Assembly: GCA_963966185.1 (NCBI GenBank)
Contig: CAWZYM010000077.1
Coordinates: forward strand, 526,001 to 590,000
Origin: Rhabditoides inermis
Lineage: Eukaryota; Nematoda; Chromadorea; Rhabditida; Rhabditidae
Length of the DNA stretch: 64,000 nucleotides
Direction of reading: 5' to 3'
Program-made: the position numbers and the translations under genes
Part shown: positions 50,591 to 62,880 of the stretch, piece by piece
Numbering within the stretch: the first letter of the stretch is position 1
Layout: the number at the start of each line of letters is the position of its first letter
The notes under the pieces: model-generated
The model's input: the letters and a program-made list of their open reading frames with translations, nothing else
What the model was told of the DNA's origin: nothing
The model's database searches: none

Positions 50591-53500
50591 ATTTTATTCG
50601 CGCAGCACTGTTCTTGAATATGCTTGTATTTTGCATTTCAAATGAATTTTTCAATCCAGTACAATAAAGTAAGCAAAATTTGCATGTCAGGGAGATAGAA
50701 AAGAGTGCTGCAAACAAACTGGAAAGCGGGTTGGTGAAACTGATTTCTTTATTTTATTCGCGCAACACTGTTCTGAATATGCTTGTATTTTGCATTTCAA
50801 ATGAATTTTCCAATCCAGTACAACAAAGTAAGCATAATTTGCATGTCAGGGAGATAGAATAGAGTGCTGCAAACAAACTGGAAAGCGGGTTGGTGAAACT
50901 GACTTCTTTATTTTATTCACGCAGCACTGTTCTGAATATGCTTGTATTTTGCATTTCAACTGATTTTTCCAATCCAGTACGACAAAGTAAGCATAATTTG
51001 CATGTCAGGGAGATAGAATAGAGTGCTGCAAACAAACTGGAAAGCGGGTTGGTGAAACTGACTTCTTTATTTTATTCACGCAGCACTGTTCTGAATATGC
51101 TTGTATTTTGCATTTCAAATGAATTTTCCAATCCAGTACAACAAAGTAAGCATAATTTGCATGTCAGGGAGATAGAATAGAGTGCTGCAAACAAACTGGA
51201 AAGCGGGTTGGTGAAACTGACTTCTTTATTTTATTCGCGCAGCACTGTTCTTGAATATGCTTGTATTTTGCATTTCAAATGAATTTTTCAATCCAGTACA
51301 ATAAAGTAAGCAAAATGTGCATGTCAGGGAGATAGAAAAGAGTGCTGCAAACAAACTGGAAAGCGGGTTGGTGAAACTGATTTCTTTATTTTATTCACGC
51401 AGCACTGTTCTGAATATGCTTGTATTTTGCATTTCAAATGAATTTTTCAATCCAGTACAACAAATAAAGCATAATTTGCATGTCAGGGAGATAGAATAGA
51501 GTGCTGCAAACAAACTGGAAAGCGGGTTGGTGAAACTGACTTCTTTATTTTATTCACGCAGCACTGTTCTGAATATGCTTGTATTTTGCATTTCAAATGA
51601 ATTTTCCAATCCAGTACAACAAATAAAGCATAATTTGCATGTCAGGGAGATAGAATAGAGTGCTGCAAACAAACTGGAGAGCGGGTTGATGAAACTGACT
51701 TCTTTATTTTATTCACGCAGCACTGTTCTGAATATGCTTGTATTTTGCATTTCAAATGAATTTTTCAATCCAGTACGACAAAGTAAGCATAATTTGCATG
51801 TCAGGGAGATAGAATAGAGTGCTGCAAACAAACTGGAAAGCGGGTTGGTGAAACTGACTTCTTTATTTTATTCGCGCAGCACTGTTCTGAATATGCTTGT
51901 ATTTTGCATTTCAAATGATGTTTCCAATCCAGTACGACAAAGTAAGCATAATTTGCATGTCAGGGAGATAGAATAGAGTGCTGCGAACAAACTGGAAAGC
52001 GGGTTGGTGAAACTGACTTCTTTATTTTAATCGCGCAGCACTGTTCTGAATATGCTTGTATTTTGCATTTCAAATGATGTTTCCAATCCAGTACGACAAA
52101 GTAAGCATAATTTGCATGTCAGGGAGATAGAATAGAGTGCTGCAAACAAACTGGAAAGCGGGTTGGTGAAACTGACTTCTTTATTTTAATCGCGCAGCAC
52201 TGTTCTGAATATGCTTGTATTTTGCATTTCAAATGATGTTTCCAATCCAGTACGACAAAGTAAGCATAATTTGCATGTCAGGGAGATAGAATAGAGTGCT
52301 GCGAACAAACTGGAAAGCGGCTTGGTGAAACTGACTTCTTTATTTTATTCACGCAGCACTGTTCTGAATATGCTTGTATTTTGCATTTCAAATGAATTTT
52401 TCAATCCAGTACAATAAAGTAAGCATAATTTGCATGTCAGGGAGATAGAATAGAGTGCTGCAAACAAACTGGAAAGCGGGTTGGTGAAACTGACTTCTTT
52501 ATTTTATTCGCGCAGCACTGTTCTGAATATGCTTGTATTTTGCATTTCAAATGAATTTTTCAATCCAGTACAATAAAGTAAGCAAAATTTGCATGTCAGG
52601 GAGATAGAATAGAGTGCTGCAAACAAACTGGAAAGCGGGTTGGTGAAACTGATTTCTTTATTTTATTCGCGCAGCACTGTTCTGAATATGCTTGTATTTT
52701 GCATTTCAAATGAATTTTCCAATCCAGTACAACAAAGTAAGCATAATTTGCATGTCAGGGAGATAGAATAGAGTGCTGCAAACAAACTGGAAAGCGGGTT
52801 GGTGAAACTGACTTCTTTATTTTAATCGCGCAGCACTGTTCTGAATATGCTTGTATTTTGCATTTCAAATGAATTTTTCAATCCAGTACAATAAAGTAAG
52901 CATAATTTGCATGTCAGGGAGATAGAATAGAGTGCTGCAAACAAACTGGAAAGCGGGTTGGTGAAACTGACTTCTTTATTATATTCGCGCAGCACTGTTC
53001 TGAATATGCTTGTATTTTGCATTTCAAATGATGTTTCCAATCCAGTACGACAAAGTAAGCATAATTTGCATGTCAGGGAGATAGAATAGAGTGCTGCGAA
53101 CAAACTGGAAAGCGGCTTGGTGAAACTGACTTCTTTATTTTATTCACGCAGCACTGTTCTGAATATGCTTGTATTTTGCATTTCAAATGAATTTTTCAAT
53201 CCAGTACAATAATGTAAGCAAAATTTGCATGTCAGGGAGATAGAATAGAGTGCTGCAAACAAACTGGAAAGCGGGTTGGTGAAACTGATTTCTTTATTTT
53301 ATTCGCGCAGCACTGTTCTGAATATGCTTGTATTTTGCATTTCAAATGAATTTTCCAATCCAGTACAACAAAGTAAGCATAATTTGCATGTCAGGGAGAT
53401 AGAATAGAGTGCTGCAAACAAACTGGAAAGCGGGTTGGTGAAACTGACTTCTTTATTTTATTCACGCAGCACTGTTCTGAATATGCTTGTATTTTGCATT

Positions 53501-54575
53501 TCAAATGAATTTTCCAATCCAGTACAACAAATAAAGCATAATTTGCATGTCAGGGAGATAGAATAGAGTGCTGCAAACAAACTGGAAAGCGGGTTGGTGA
53601 AACTGACTTCTTTATTTTATTCACGCAGCACTGTTCTGAATATGCTTGTATTTTGCATTTCAAATGAATTTTTCAATCCAGTACGACAAAGTAAGCATAA
53701 TTTGCATGTCAGGGAGATAGAATAGAGTGCTGCAAACAAACTGGAAAGCGGGTTGGTGAAACTGACTTCTTTATTTTATTCACGCAGCACTGTTCTGAAT
53801 ATGCTTGTATTTTGCATTTCAAATGAATTTTTCAATCCAGTACAACAAATAAAGCATAATTTGCATGTCAGGGAGATAGAATAGAGTGCTGCAAACAAAC
53901 TGGAAAGCGGGTTGGTGAAACTGACTTCTTTATTTTATTCGCGCAGCACTGTTCTGAATATGCTTGTATTTTGCATTTCAAATGAATTTTTCAATCCAGT
54001 ACAATAAAGTAAGCAAAATTTGCATGTCAGGGAGATAGAATAGAGTGCTGCAAACAAACTGGAAAGCGGGTTGGTGAAACTGATTTCTTTATTTTATTCG
54101 CGCAGCACTGTTCTGAATATGCTTGTATTTTGCATTTCAAATGAATTTTCCAATCCAGTACAACAAAGTAAGCATAATTTGCATGTCAGGGAGATAGAAT
54201 AGAGTGCTGCAAACAAACTGGAAAGCGGGTTGGTGAAACTGACTTCTTTATTTTAATCGCGCAGCACTGTTCTGAATATGCTTGTATTTTGCATTTCAAA
54301 TAAATTTTTCAATCCAGTACAATAAAGTAAGCATAATTTGCATGTCAGGGAGATAGAATAGAGTGCTGCAAACAAACTGGAAAGCGGGTTGGTGAAACTG
54401 ATTTCTTTATTTTATTCGCGCAGCACTGTTCTGAATATGCTTGTATTTTGCATTTCAAATGAATTTTCCAATCCAGTACAACAAAGTAAGCATAATTTGC
54501 ATGTCAGGGAGATAGAATAGAGTGCTGCAAACAAACTGGAAAGCGGGTTGGTGAAACTGACTTCTTTATTTTATT
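50591..54575 (+). repeat. Satellite segment between element B copies 2 and 3 (25 monomers)
   Basis: The B2-to-B3 distance of 4386 bp equals 25 monomers (3975) plus 409 plus 2, from the extra T in TTCTTGAATATG near 50,613 and 51,250. Private forms are GTTGATGAAAC near 51,686, CTTTATTTTAATCGCG in several monomers from 52,020, and CTTTATTATATTCG near 52,979. The first monomers repeat those right of copy 1. Confidence 0.92.
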
Positions 54576-54976
54576 TAGAGACCGCCAGTGGGCGGAGCTT
54601 ATTGTGTCGCAGAAATTTGAATATTGACAACATGATGCCGTGAGATGCGGTTCGCACCATTTGAAAGAGCGCGAAAAGTTGTATAAGCTGTATAAGTTAC
54701 AGCTCACGGGATGATGTTGTCCCTAATCAAAATTTACAAAATACGTGATTGTGACGTCACACCCCACTGTAAAAAAGGGGTGTGGCCTATCTTCAGTGAC
54801 TCTCTGAATGCGACATCGCGCCCTCGGAAGCGCGCGCTTTTGATGCGCGTAGATCAAAAACAAGACATCTAAACGCTACAAACGATAACTTATTGAAATC
54901 TACTACAATAACTGAATATAAATATATAACTAATGTTTTCAATAAGCTCTTTTGAAAATATAGGTGACGGTCTCTA
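54576..54976. mobile_element. Element B copy 3 (401 bp)
   Basis: Same ends, length, orientation and 8-bp duplication (54568-54575 and 54977-54984). It reads the same as copy 1 throughout. Confidence 0.9.
54752..54759. promoter_or_regulatory. TGACGTCA palindrome (CRE-type motif), element B copy 3
   Basis: Exact 8-bp motif at the same offset as in copy 1. Motif only. Confidence 0.35.
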
Positions 54977-57900
54977 ATTTTATTCGCGCAGCACTGTTCT
55001 TGAATATGCTTGTATTTTGCATTTCAAATGAATTTTTCAATCCAGTACAATAAAGTAAGCAAAATTTGCATGTCAGGGAGATAGAAAAGAGTGCTGCAAA
55101 CAAACTGGAAAGCGGGTTGGTGAAACTGATTTCTTTATTTTATTCGCGCAACACTGTTCTGAATATGCTTGTATTTTGCATTTCAAATGAATTTTCCAAT
55201 CCAGTACAACAATTATGTAAGCATAATTTGCATGTCAGGGAGATAGAATAGAGTGCTGCAAACAAACTGGAAAGCGGGTTGGTGAAACTGACTTCTTTAT
55301 TTTATTCACGCAGCACTGTTCTGAATATGCTTGTATTTTGCATTTCAACTGATTTTTCCAATCCAGTACGACAAAGTAAGCATAATTTGCATGTCAGGGA
55401 GATAGAATAGAGTGCTGCAAACAAACTGGAAAGCGGGTTGGTGAAACTGACTTCTTTATTTTATTCACGCAGCACTGTTCTGAATATGCTTGTATTTTGC
55501 ATTTCAAATGAATTTTCCAATCCAGTACAACAAAGTAAGCATAATTTGCATGTCAGGGAGATAGAATAGAGTGCTGCAAACAAACTGGAAAGCGGGTTGG
55601 TGAAACTGACTTCTTTATTTTATTCGCGCAGCACTGTTCTTGAATATGCTTGTATTTTGCATTTCAAATGAATTTTTCAATCCAGTACAATAAAGTAAGC
55701 AAAATTTGCATGTCAGGGAGATAGAAAAGAGTGCTGCAAACAAACTGGAAAGCGGGTTGGTGAAACTGATTTCTTTATTTTATTCGCGCAGCACTGTTCT
55801 GAATATGCTTGTATTTTGCATTTCAAATGATGTTTCCAATCCAGTACGACAAATAAAGCATAATTTGCATGTCAGGGAGATAGAATAGAGTGCTGCGAAC
55901 AAACTGGAAAGCGGCTTGGTGAAACTGACTTCTTTATTTTATTCGCGCAGCACTGTTCTGAATATGCTTGTATTTTGCATTTCAAATGATGTTTCCAATC
56001 CAGTACGACAAATAAAGCATAATTTGCATGTCAGGGAGATAGAATAGAGTGCTGCGAACAAACTGGAAAGCGGCTTGGTGAAACTGACTTCTTTATTTTA
56101 TTCACGCAGCACTGTTCTGAATATGCTTGTATTTTGCATTTCAAATGAATTTTTCAATCCAGTACAATAATGTAAGCAAAATTTGCATGTCAGGGAGATA
56201 GAATAGAGTGCTGCAAACAAACTGGAAAGCGGGTTGGTGAAACTGACTTCTTTATTTTATTCACGCAGCACTGTTCTGAATATGCTTGTATTTTGCATTT
56301 CAAATGAATTTTTCAATCCAGTACAATAAAGTAAGCAAAGTTTGCATGTCAGGGAGATAGAATAGAGTGCTGCGAACAAACTGGAAAGCGGCTTGGTGAA
56401 ACTGACTTCTTTATTTTATTCACGCAGCACTGTTCTGAATATGCTTGTATTTTGCATTTCAAATGAATTTTTCAATCCAGTACAATAATGTAAGCAAAAT
56501 TTGCATGTCAGGGAGATAGAATAGAGTGCTGCAAACAAACTGGAAAGCGGGTTGGTGAAACTGACTTCTTTATTTTATTCACGCAGCACTGTTCTGAATA
56601 TGCTTGTATTTTGCATTTCAAATGAATTTTTCAATCCAGTACAACAAATAAAGCATAATTTGCATGTCAGGGAGATAGAATAGAGTGCTGCAAACAAACT
56701 GGAAAGCGGGTTGGTGAAACTGACTTCTTTATTTTATTCACGCAGCACTGTTCTGAATATGCTTGTATTTTGCATTTCAAATGAATTTTTCAATCCAGTA
56801 CAATAAAGTAAGCATAATTTGCATGTCAGGGAGATAGAATAGAGTGCTGCAAACAAACTGGAAAGCGGGTTGGTGAAACTGACTTCTTTATTTTATTCGC
56901 GCAGCACTGTTCTGAATATGCTTGTATTTTGCATTTCAAATGAATTTTCCAATCCAGTACAATAATGTAAGCAAAATTTGCATGTCAGGGAGATAGAATA
57001 GAGTGCTGCAAACAAACTGGAAAGCGGGTTGGTGAAACTGACTTCTTTATTTTATTCACGCAGCACTGTTCTGAATATGCTTGTATTTTGCATTTCAAAT
57101 GAATTTTTCAATCCAGTACAACAAATAAAGCATAATTTGCATGTCAGGGAGATAGAATAGAGTGCTGCAAACAAACTGGAAAGCGGGTTGGTGAAACTGA
57201 CTTCTTTATTTTATTCACGCAGCACTGTTCTGAATATGCTTGTATTTTGCATTTCAAATGAATTTTTCAATCCAGTACAACAAATAAAGCATAATTTGCA
57301 TGTCAGGGAGATAGAATAGAGTGCTGCAAACAAACTGGAAAGCGGGTTGGTGAAACTGACTTCTTTATTTTATTCACGCAGCACTGTTCTGAATATGCTT
57401 GTATTTTGCATTTCAAATGAATTTTTCAATCCAGTACAACAAATAAAGCATAATTTGCATGTCAGGGAGATAGAATAGAGTGCTGCAAACAAACTGGAAA
57501 GCGGGTTGGTGAAACTGACTTCTTTATTTTATTCACGCAGCACTGTTCTGAATATGCTTGTATTTTGCATTTCAAATGAATTTTTCAATCCAGTACAATA
57601 AAGTAAGCATAATTTGCATGTCAGGGAGATAGAATAGAGTGCTGCAAACAAACTGGAAAGCGGGTTGGTGAAACTGACTTCTTTATTATATTCGCGCAGC
57701 ACTGTTCTGAATATGCTTGTATTTTGCATTTCAAATGAATTTTCCAATCCAGTACAATAATGTAAGCAAAATTTGCATGTCAGGGAGATAGAATAGAGTG
57801 CTGCAAACAAACTGGAAAGCGGGTTGGTGAAACTGACTTCTTTATTTTATTCACGCAGCACTGTTCTGAATATGCTTGTATTTTGCATTTCAAATGAATT

Positions 57901-59759
57901 TTTCAATCCAGTACAACAAATAAAGCATAATTTGCATGTCAGGGAGATAGAATAGAGTGCTGCAAACAAACTGGAAAGCGGGTTGGTGAAACTGACTTCT
58001 TTATTTTATTCACGCAGCACTGTTCTGAATATGCTTGTATTTTGCATTTCAAATGAATTTTTCAATCCAGTACAACAAATAAAGCATAATTTGCATGTCA
58101 GGGAGATAGAATAGAGTGCTGCAAACAAACTGGAAAGCGGGTTGGTGAAACTGACTTCTTTATTTTATTCACGCAGCACTGTTCTGAATATGCTTGTATT
58201 TTGCATTTCAAATGAATTTTTCAATCCAGTACAACAAATAAAGCATAATTTGCATGTCAGGGAGATAGAATAGAGTGCTGCAAACAAACTGGAAAGCGGG
58301 TTGGTGAAACTGACTTCTTTATTTTATTCACGCAGCACTGTTCTGAATATGCTTGTATTTTGCATTTCAAATGAATTTTTCAATCCAGTACAATAAAGTA
58401 AGCATAATTTGCATGTCAGGGAGATAGAATAGAGTGCTGCAAACAAACTGGAAAGCGGGTTGGTGAAACTGACTTCTTTATTATATTCGCGCAGCACTGT
58501 TCTGAATATGCTTGTATTTTGCATTTCAAATGAATTTTCCAATCCAGTACAATAATGTAAGCAAAATTTGCATGTCAGGGAGATAGAATAGAGTGCTGCA
58601 AACAAACTGGAAAGCGGGTTGGTGAAACTGACTTCTTTATTTTATTCACGCAGCACTGTTCTGAATATGCTTGTATTTTGCATTTCAAATGAATTTTTCA
58701 ATCCAGTACAACAAATAAAGCATAATTTGCATGTCAGGGAGATAGAATAGAGTGCTGCAAACAAACTGGAAAGCGGGTTGGTGAAACTGACTTCTTTATT
58801 TTATTCACGCAGCACTGTTCTGAATATGCTTGTATTTTGCATTTCAAATGAATTTTCCAATCCAGTACAATAATGTAAGCAAAATTTGCATGTCAGGGAG
58901 ATAGAATAGAGTGCTGCAAACAAACTGGAAAGCGGGTTGGTGAAACTGACTTCTTTATTTTATTCACGCAGCACTGTTCTGAATATGCTTGTATTTTGCA
59001 TTTCAAATGAATTTTTCAATCCAGTACAACAAATAAAGCATAATTTGCATGTCAGGGAGATAGAATAGAGTGCTGCAAACAAACTGGAAAGCGGGTTGGT
59101 GAAACTGACTTCTTTATTTTATTCACGCAGCACTGTTCTGAATATGCTTGTATTTTGCATTTCAAATGAATTTTTCAATCCAGTACGACAAAGTAAGCAT
59201 AATTTGCATGTCAGGGAGATAGAATAGAGTGCTGCAAACAAACTGGAAAGCGGGTTGGTGAAACTGACTTCTTTATTTTATTCACGCAGCACTGTTCTGA
59301 ATATGCTTGTATTTTGCATTTCAAATGAATTTTTCAATCCAGTACAACAAATAAAGCATAATTTGCATGTCAGGGAGATAGAATAGAGTGCTGCAAACAA
59401 ACTGGAAAGCGGGTTGGTGAAACTGACTTCTTTATTTTATTCACGCAGCACTGTTCTGAATATGCTTGTATTTTGCATTTCAAATGAATTTTTCAATCCA
59501 GTACAATAATGTAAGCAAAATTTGCATGTCAGGGAGATAGAATAGAGTGCTGCAAACAAACTGGAAAGCGGGTTGGTGAAACTGATTTCTTTATTTTATT
59601 CGCGCAGCACTGTTCTGAATATGCTTGTATTTTGCATTTCAAATGAATTTTCCAATCCAGTACAACAAAGTAAGCATAATTTGCATGTCAGGGAGATAGA
59701 ATAGAGTGCTGCAAACAAACTGGAAAGCGGGTTGGTGAAACTGACTTCTTTATTTTATT
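54977..59759 (+). repeat. Satellite segment between element B copies 3 and 4 (30 monomers)
   Basis: The B3-to-B4 distance of 5184 bp equals 30 monomers (4770) plus 409 plus 5: two extra T (near 54,998 and 55,639) and a 3-bp insertion giving ACAACAATTATG near 55,211. From about 56,560 the ACAACAAATAAAGC form dominates. A 795-bp (5-monomer) unit recurs, visible as the CTTTATTATATTCG monomer at about 57,680 and 58,475. Confidence 0.92.
57529..58605 (+). repeat. Five-monomer (795-bp) local duplication
   Basis: The two-monomer pair starting at 57,529 recurs at 58,324, exactly 795 bp (5 x 159) away. Both pairs carry CTTTATTATATTCG followed by ACAATAATGTAAGC. The three monomers in between are near-identical ACAACAAATAAAGC forms, so the region reads as a short higher-order repeat. 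Confidence 0.85.
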
Positions 59760-60160
59760 TAGAGACCGCCAGTGGGCGGAGCTTATTGTGTCGCAGAAAT
59801 TTGAATATTGACAACATGATGCCGTGAGATGCGGTTCGCACCATTTGAAAGAGCGCGAAAAGTTGTATAAGCTGTATAAGTTACAGCTCACGGGATGATG
59901 TTGTCCCTAATCAAAATTTACAAAATACGTGATTGTGACGTCACACCCCACTGTAAAAAAGGGGTGTGGCCTATCTTCAGTGACTCTCTGAATGCGACAT
60001 CGCGCCCTCGGAAGCGCGCGCTTTTGATGCGCGTAGATCAAAAACAAGACATCTAAACGCTACAAACGATAACTTATTGAAATCTACTACAATAACTGAA
60101 TATAAATATATAACTAATGTTTTCAATAAGCTCTTTTGAAAATATAGGTGACGGTCTCTA
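59760..60160. mobile_element. Element B copy 4 (401 bp)
   Basis: Same ends, length, orientation and 8-bp duplication (59752-59759 and 60161-60168). Immediately right of it the satellite reads TTCCGCAGC in place of TTCGCGCAGC, a 1-bp loss unique to this copy. That loss opens the 77-codon minus-strand frame at 59977-60210, which spans element and satellite and is not a gene. Confidence 0.9.
59936..59943. promoter_or_regulatory. TGACGTCA palindrome (CRE-type motif), element B copy 4
   Basis: Exact 8-bp motif at the same offset as in copy 1. Motif only. Confidence 0.35.
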
Positions 60161-62880
60161 ATTTTATTCCGCAGCACTGTTCTTGAATATGCTTGTATTT
60201 TGCATTTCAAATGAATTTTTCAATCCAGTACAATAAAGTAAGCAAAATTTGCATGTCAGGGAGATAGAAAAGAGTGCTGCAAACAAACTGGAAAGCGGGT
60301 TGGTGAAACTGATTTCTTTATTTTATTCGCGCAGCACTGTTCTGAATATGCTTGTATTTTGCATTTCAAATGAATTTTCCAATCCAGTACAACAAAGTAA
60401 GCATAATTTGCATGTCAGGGAGATAGAATAGAGTGCTGCAAACAAACTGGAAAGCGGGTTGGTGAAACTGACTTCTTTATTTTATTCACGCAGCACTGTT
60501 CTGAATATGCTTGTATTTTGCATTTCAAATGAATTTTCCAATCCAGTACAATAAAGTAAGCATAATTTGCATGTCAGGGAGATAGAATAGAGTGCTGCAA
60601 ACAAACTGGAAAGCGGGTTGGTGAAACTGACTTCTTTATTTTATTCACGCAGCACTGTTCTGAATATGCTTGTATTTTGCATTTCAAATGAATTTTTCAA
60701 TCCAGTACAATAAAGTAAGCAAAGTTTGCATGTCAGGGAGATAGAATAGAGTGCTGCAAACAAACTGGAAAGCGGGTTGGTGAAACTGACTTCTTTATTT
60801 TATTCGCGCAGCACTGTTCTGAATATGCTTGTATTTTGCATTTCAAATGAATTTTTCAATCCAGTACAATAAAGTAAGCAAAATTTGCATGTCAGGGAGA
60901 TAGAATAGAGTGCTGCAAACAAACTGGAAAGCGGGTTGGTGAAACTGATTTCTTTATTTTATTCGCGCAGCACTGTTCTGAATATGCTTGTATTTTGCAT
61001 TTCAAATGAATTTTCCAATCCAGTACAATAAAGTAAGCATAATTTGCATGTCAGGGAGATAGAATAGAGTGCTGCAAACAAACTGGAAAGCGGGTTGGTG
61101 AAACTGACTTCTTTATTATATTCGCGCAGCACTGTTCTGAATATGCTTGTATTTTGCATTTCAAATGAATTTTCCAATCCAGTACAACAAAGTAAGCATA
61201 ATTTGCATGTCAGGGAGATAGAATAGAGTGCTGCAAACAAACTGGAAAGCGGGTTGGTGAAACTGACTTCTTTATTTTATTCGCGCAGCACTGTTCTTGA
61301 ATATGCTTGTATTTTGCATTTCAAATGAATTTTTCAATCCAGTACAATAAAGTAAGCAAAATTTGCATGTCAGGGAGATAGAAAAGAGTGCTGCAAACAA
61401 ACTGGAAAGCGGGTTGGTGAAACTGATTTCTTTATTTTATTCGCGCAGCACTGTTCTGAATATGCTTGTATTTTGCATTTCAAATGAATTTTCCAATCCA
61501 GTACAACAAAGTAAGCATAATTTGCATGTCAGGGAGATAGAATAGAGTGCTGCAAACAAACTGGAAAGCGGGTTGGTAAAACTGACTTCTTTATTTTATT
61601 CGCGCAGCACTGTTCTGAATATGCTTGTATTTTGCATTTCAAATGAATTTTTCAATCCAGTACAATAAAGTAAGCAAAATTTGCATGTCAGGGAGATAGA
61701 ATAGAGTGCTGCAAACAAACTGGAAAGCGGGTTGGTGAAACTGACTTCTTTATTTTATTCGCGCAGCACTGTTCTGAATATGCTTGTATTTTGCATTTCA
61801 AATGAATTTTTAAATCCAGTACAACAAAGTAAGCAAAATTTGCATGTCAGGGAGATAGAATAGAGTGCTGCAAACAAACTGGAAAGCGGGTTGGTGAAAC
61901 TGACTTCTTTATTTTATTCGCGCAGCACTGTTCTGAATATGCTTGTATTTTGCATTTCAAATGAATTTTCAAACCAGTACAACAAAGTAAGCATAATTTG
62001 CATGTCAGGGAGATAGAATAGAGTGCTGCAAACAAACTGGAAAGCGGGTTGGTGAAACTGACTTCTTTATTTTATTCACGCAGCACTGTTCTGAATATGC
62101 TTGTATTTTGCATTTCAAATGAATTTTCCAATCCAGTACAATAAAGTAAGCATAATTTGCATGTCAGGGAGATAGAATAGAGTGCTGCAAACAAACTGGA
62201 AAGCGGGTTGGTGAAACTGACTTCTTTATTTTATTCACGCAGCACTGTTCTGAATATGCTTGTATTTTGCATTTCAAATGAATTTTTCAATCCAGTACAA
62301 TAAAGTAAGCAAATTTTGCATGTCAGGGAGATAGAATAGAGTGCTGCAAACAAACTGGAAAGCGGGTTGGTAAAACTGACTTCTTTATTTTATTCGCGCA
62401 GCACTGTTCTGAATATGCTTGTATTTTGCATTTCAAATGAATTTTTCAATCCAGTACAATAAAGTAAGCAAAATTTGCATGTCAGGGAGATAGAATAGAG
62501 TGCTGCAAACAAACTGGAAAGCGGGTTGGTAAAACTGACTTCTTTATTTTATTCGCGCAGCACTGTTCTGAATATGCTTGTATTTTGCATTTCAAATGAA
62601 TTTTTCAAATCCAGTACAATAAAGTAAGCAAAATTTGCATGTCAGGGAGATAGAATAGAGTGCTGCAAACAAACTGGAAAGCGGGTTGGTGAAACTGACT
62701 TCTTTATTTTATTCGCGCAGCACTGTTCTGAATATGCTTGTATTTTGCATTTCAAATGAATTTTTAAATCCAGTACAACAAAGTAAGCAAAATTTGCATG
62801 TCAGGGAGATAGAATAGAGTGCTGCAAACAAACTGGAAAGCGGGTTGGTGAAACTGACTTCTTTATTTTATTCGCGCAGC
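60161..62880 (+). repeat. Satellite segment right of element B copy 4 (about 17 monomers)
   Basis: Satellite close to consensus. Several monomers have GGTAAAACTGAC in place of GGTGAAACTGAC (near 61,574, 62,369 and 62,528) and TTTTTAAATCC (near 61,806 and 62,762). The combination CAAATTTTGC followed by GGTAAAACTG (62,310-62,375) is also found at 25,360-25,430 and 29,010-29,070, so this end shares ancestry with the middle of the window. Confidence 0.92.

Noticed and set aside
59977..60210. 77-codon minus-strand frame as a gene
   Set aside because: It exists only in copy 4 because of a 1-bp loss beside the element. The three other copies do not have it, and it spans element and satellite.
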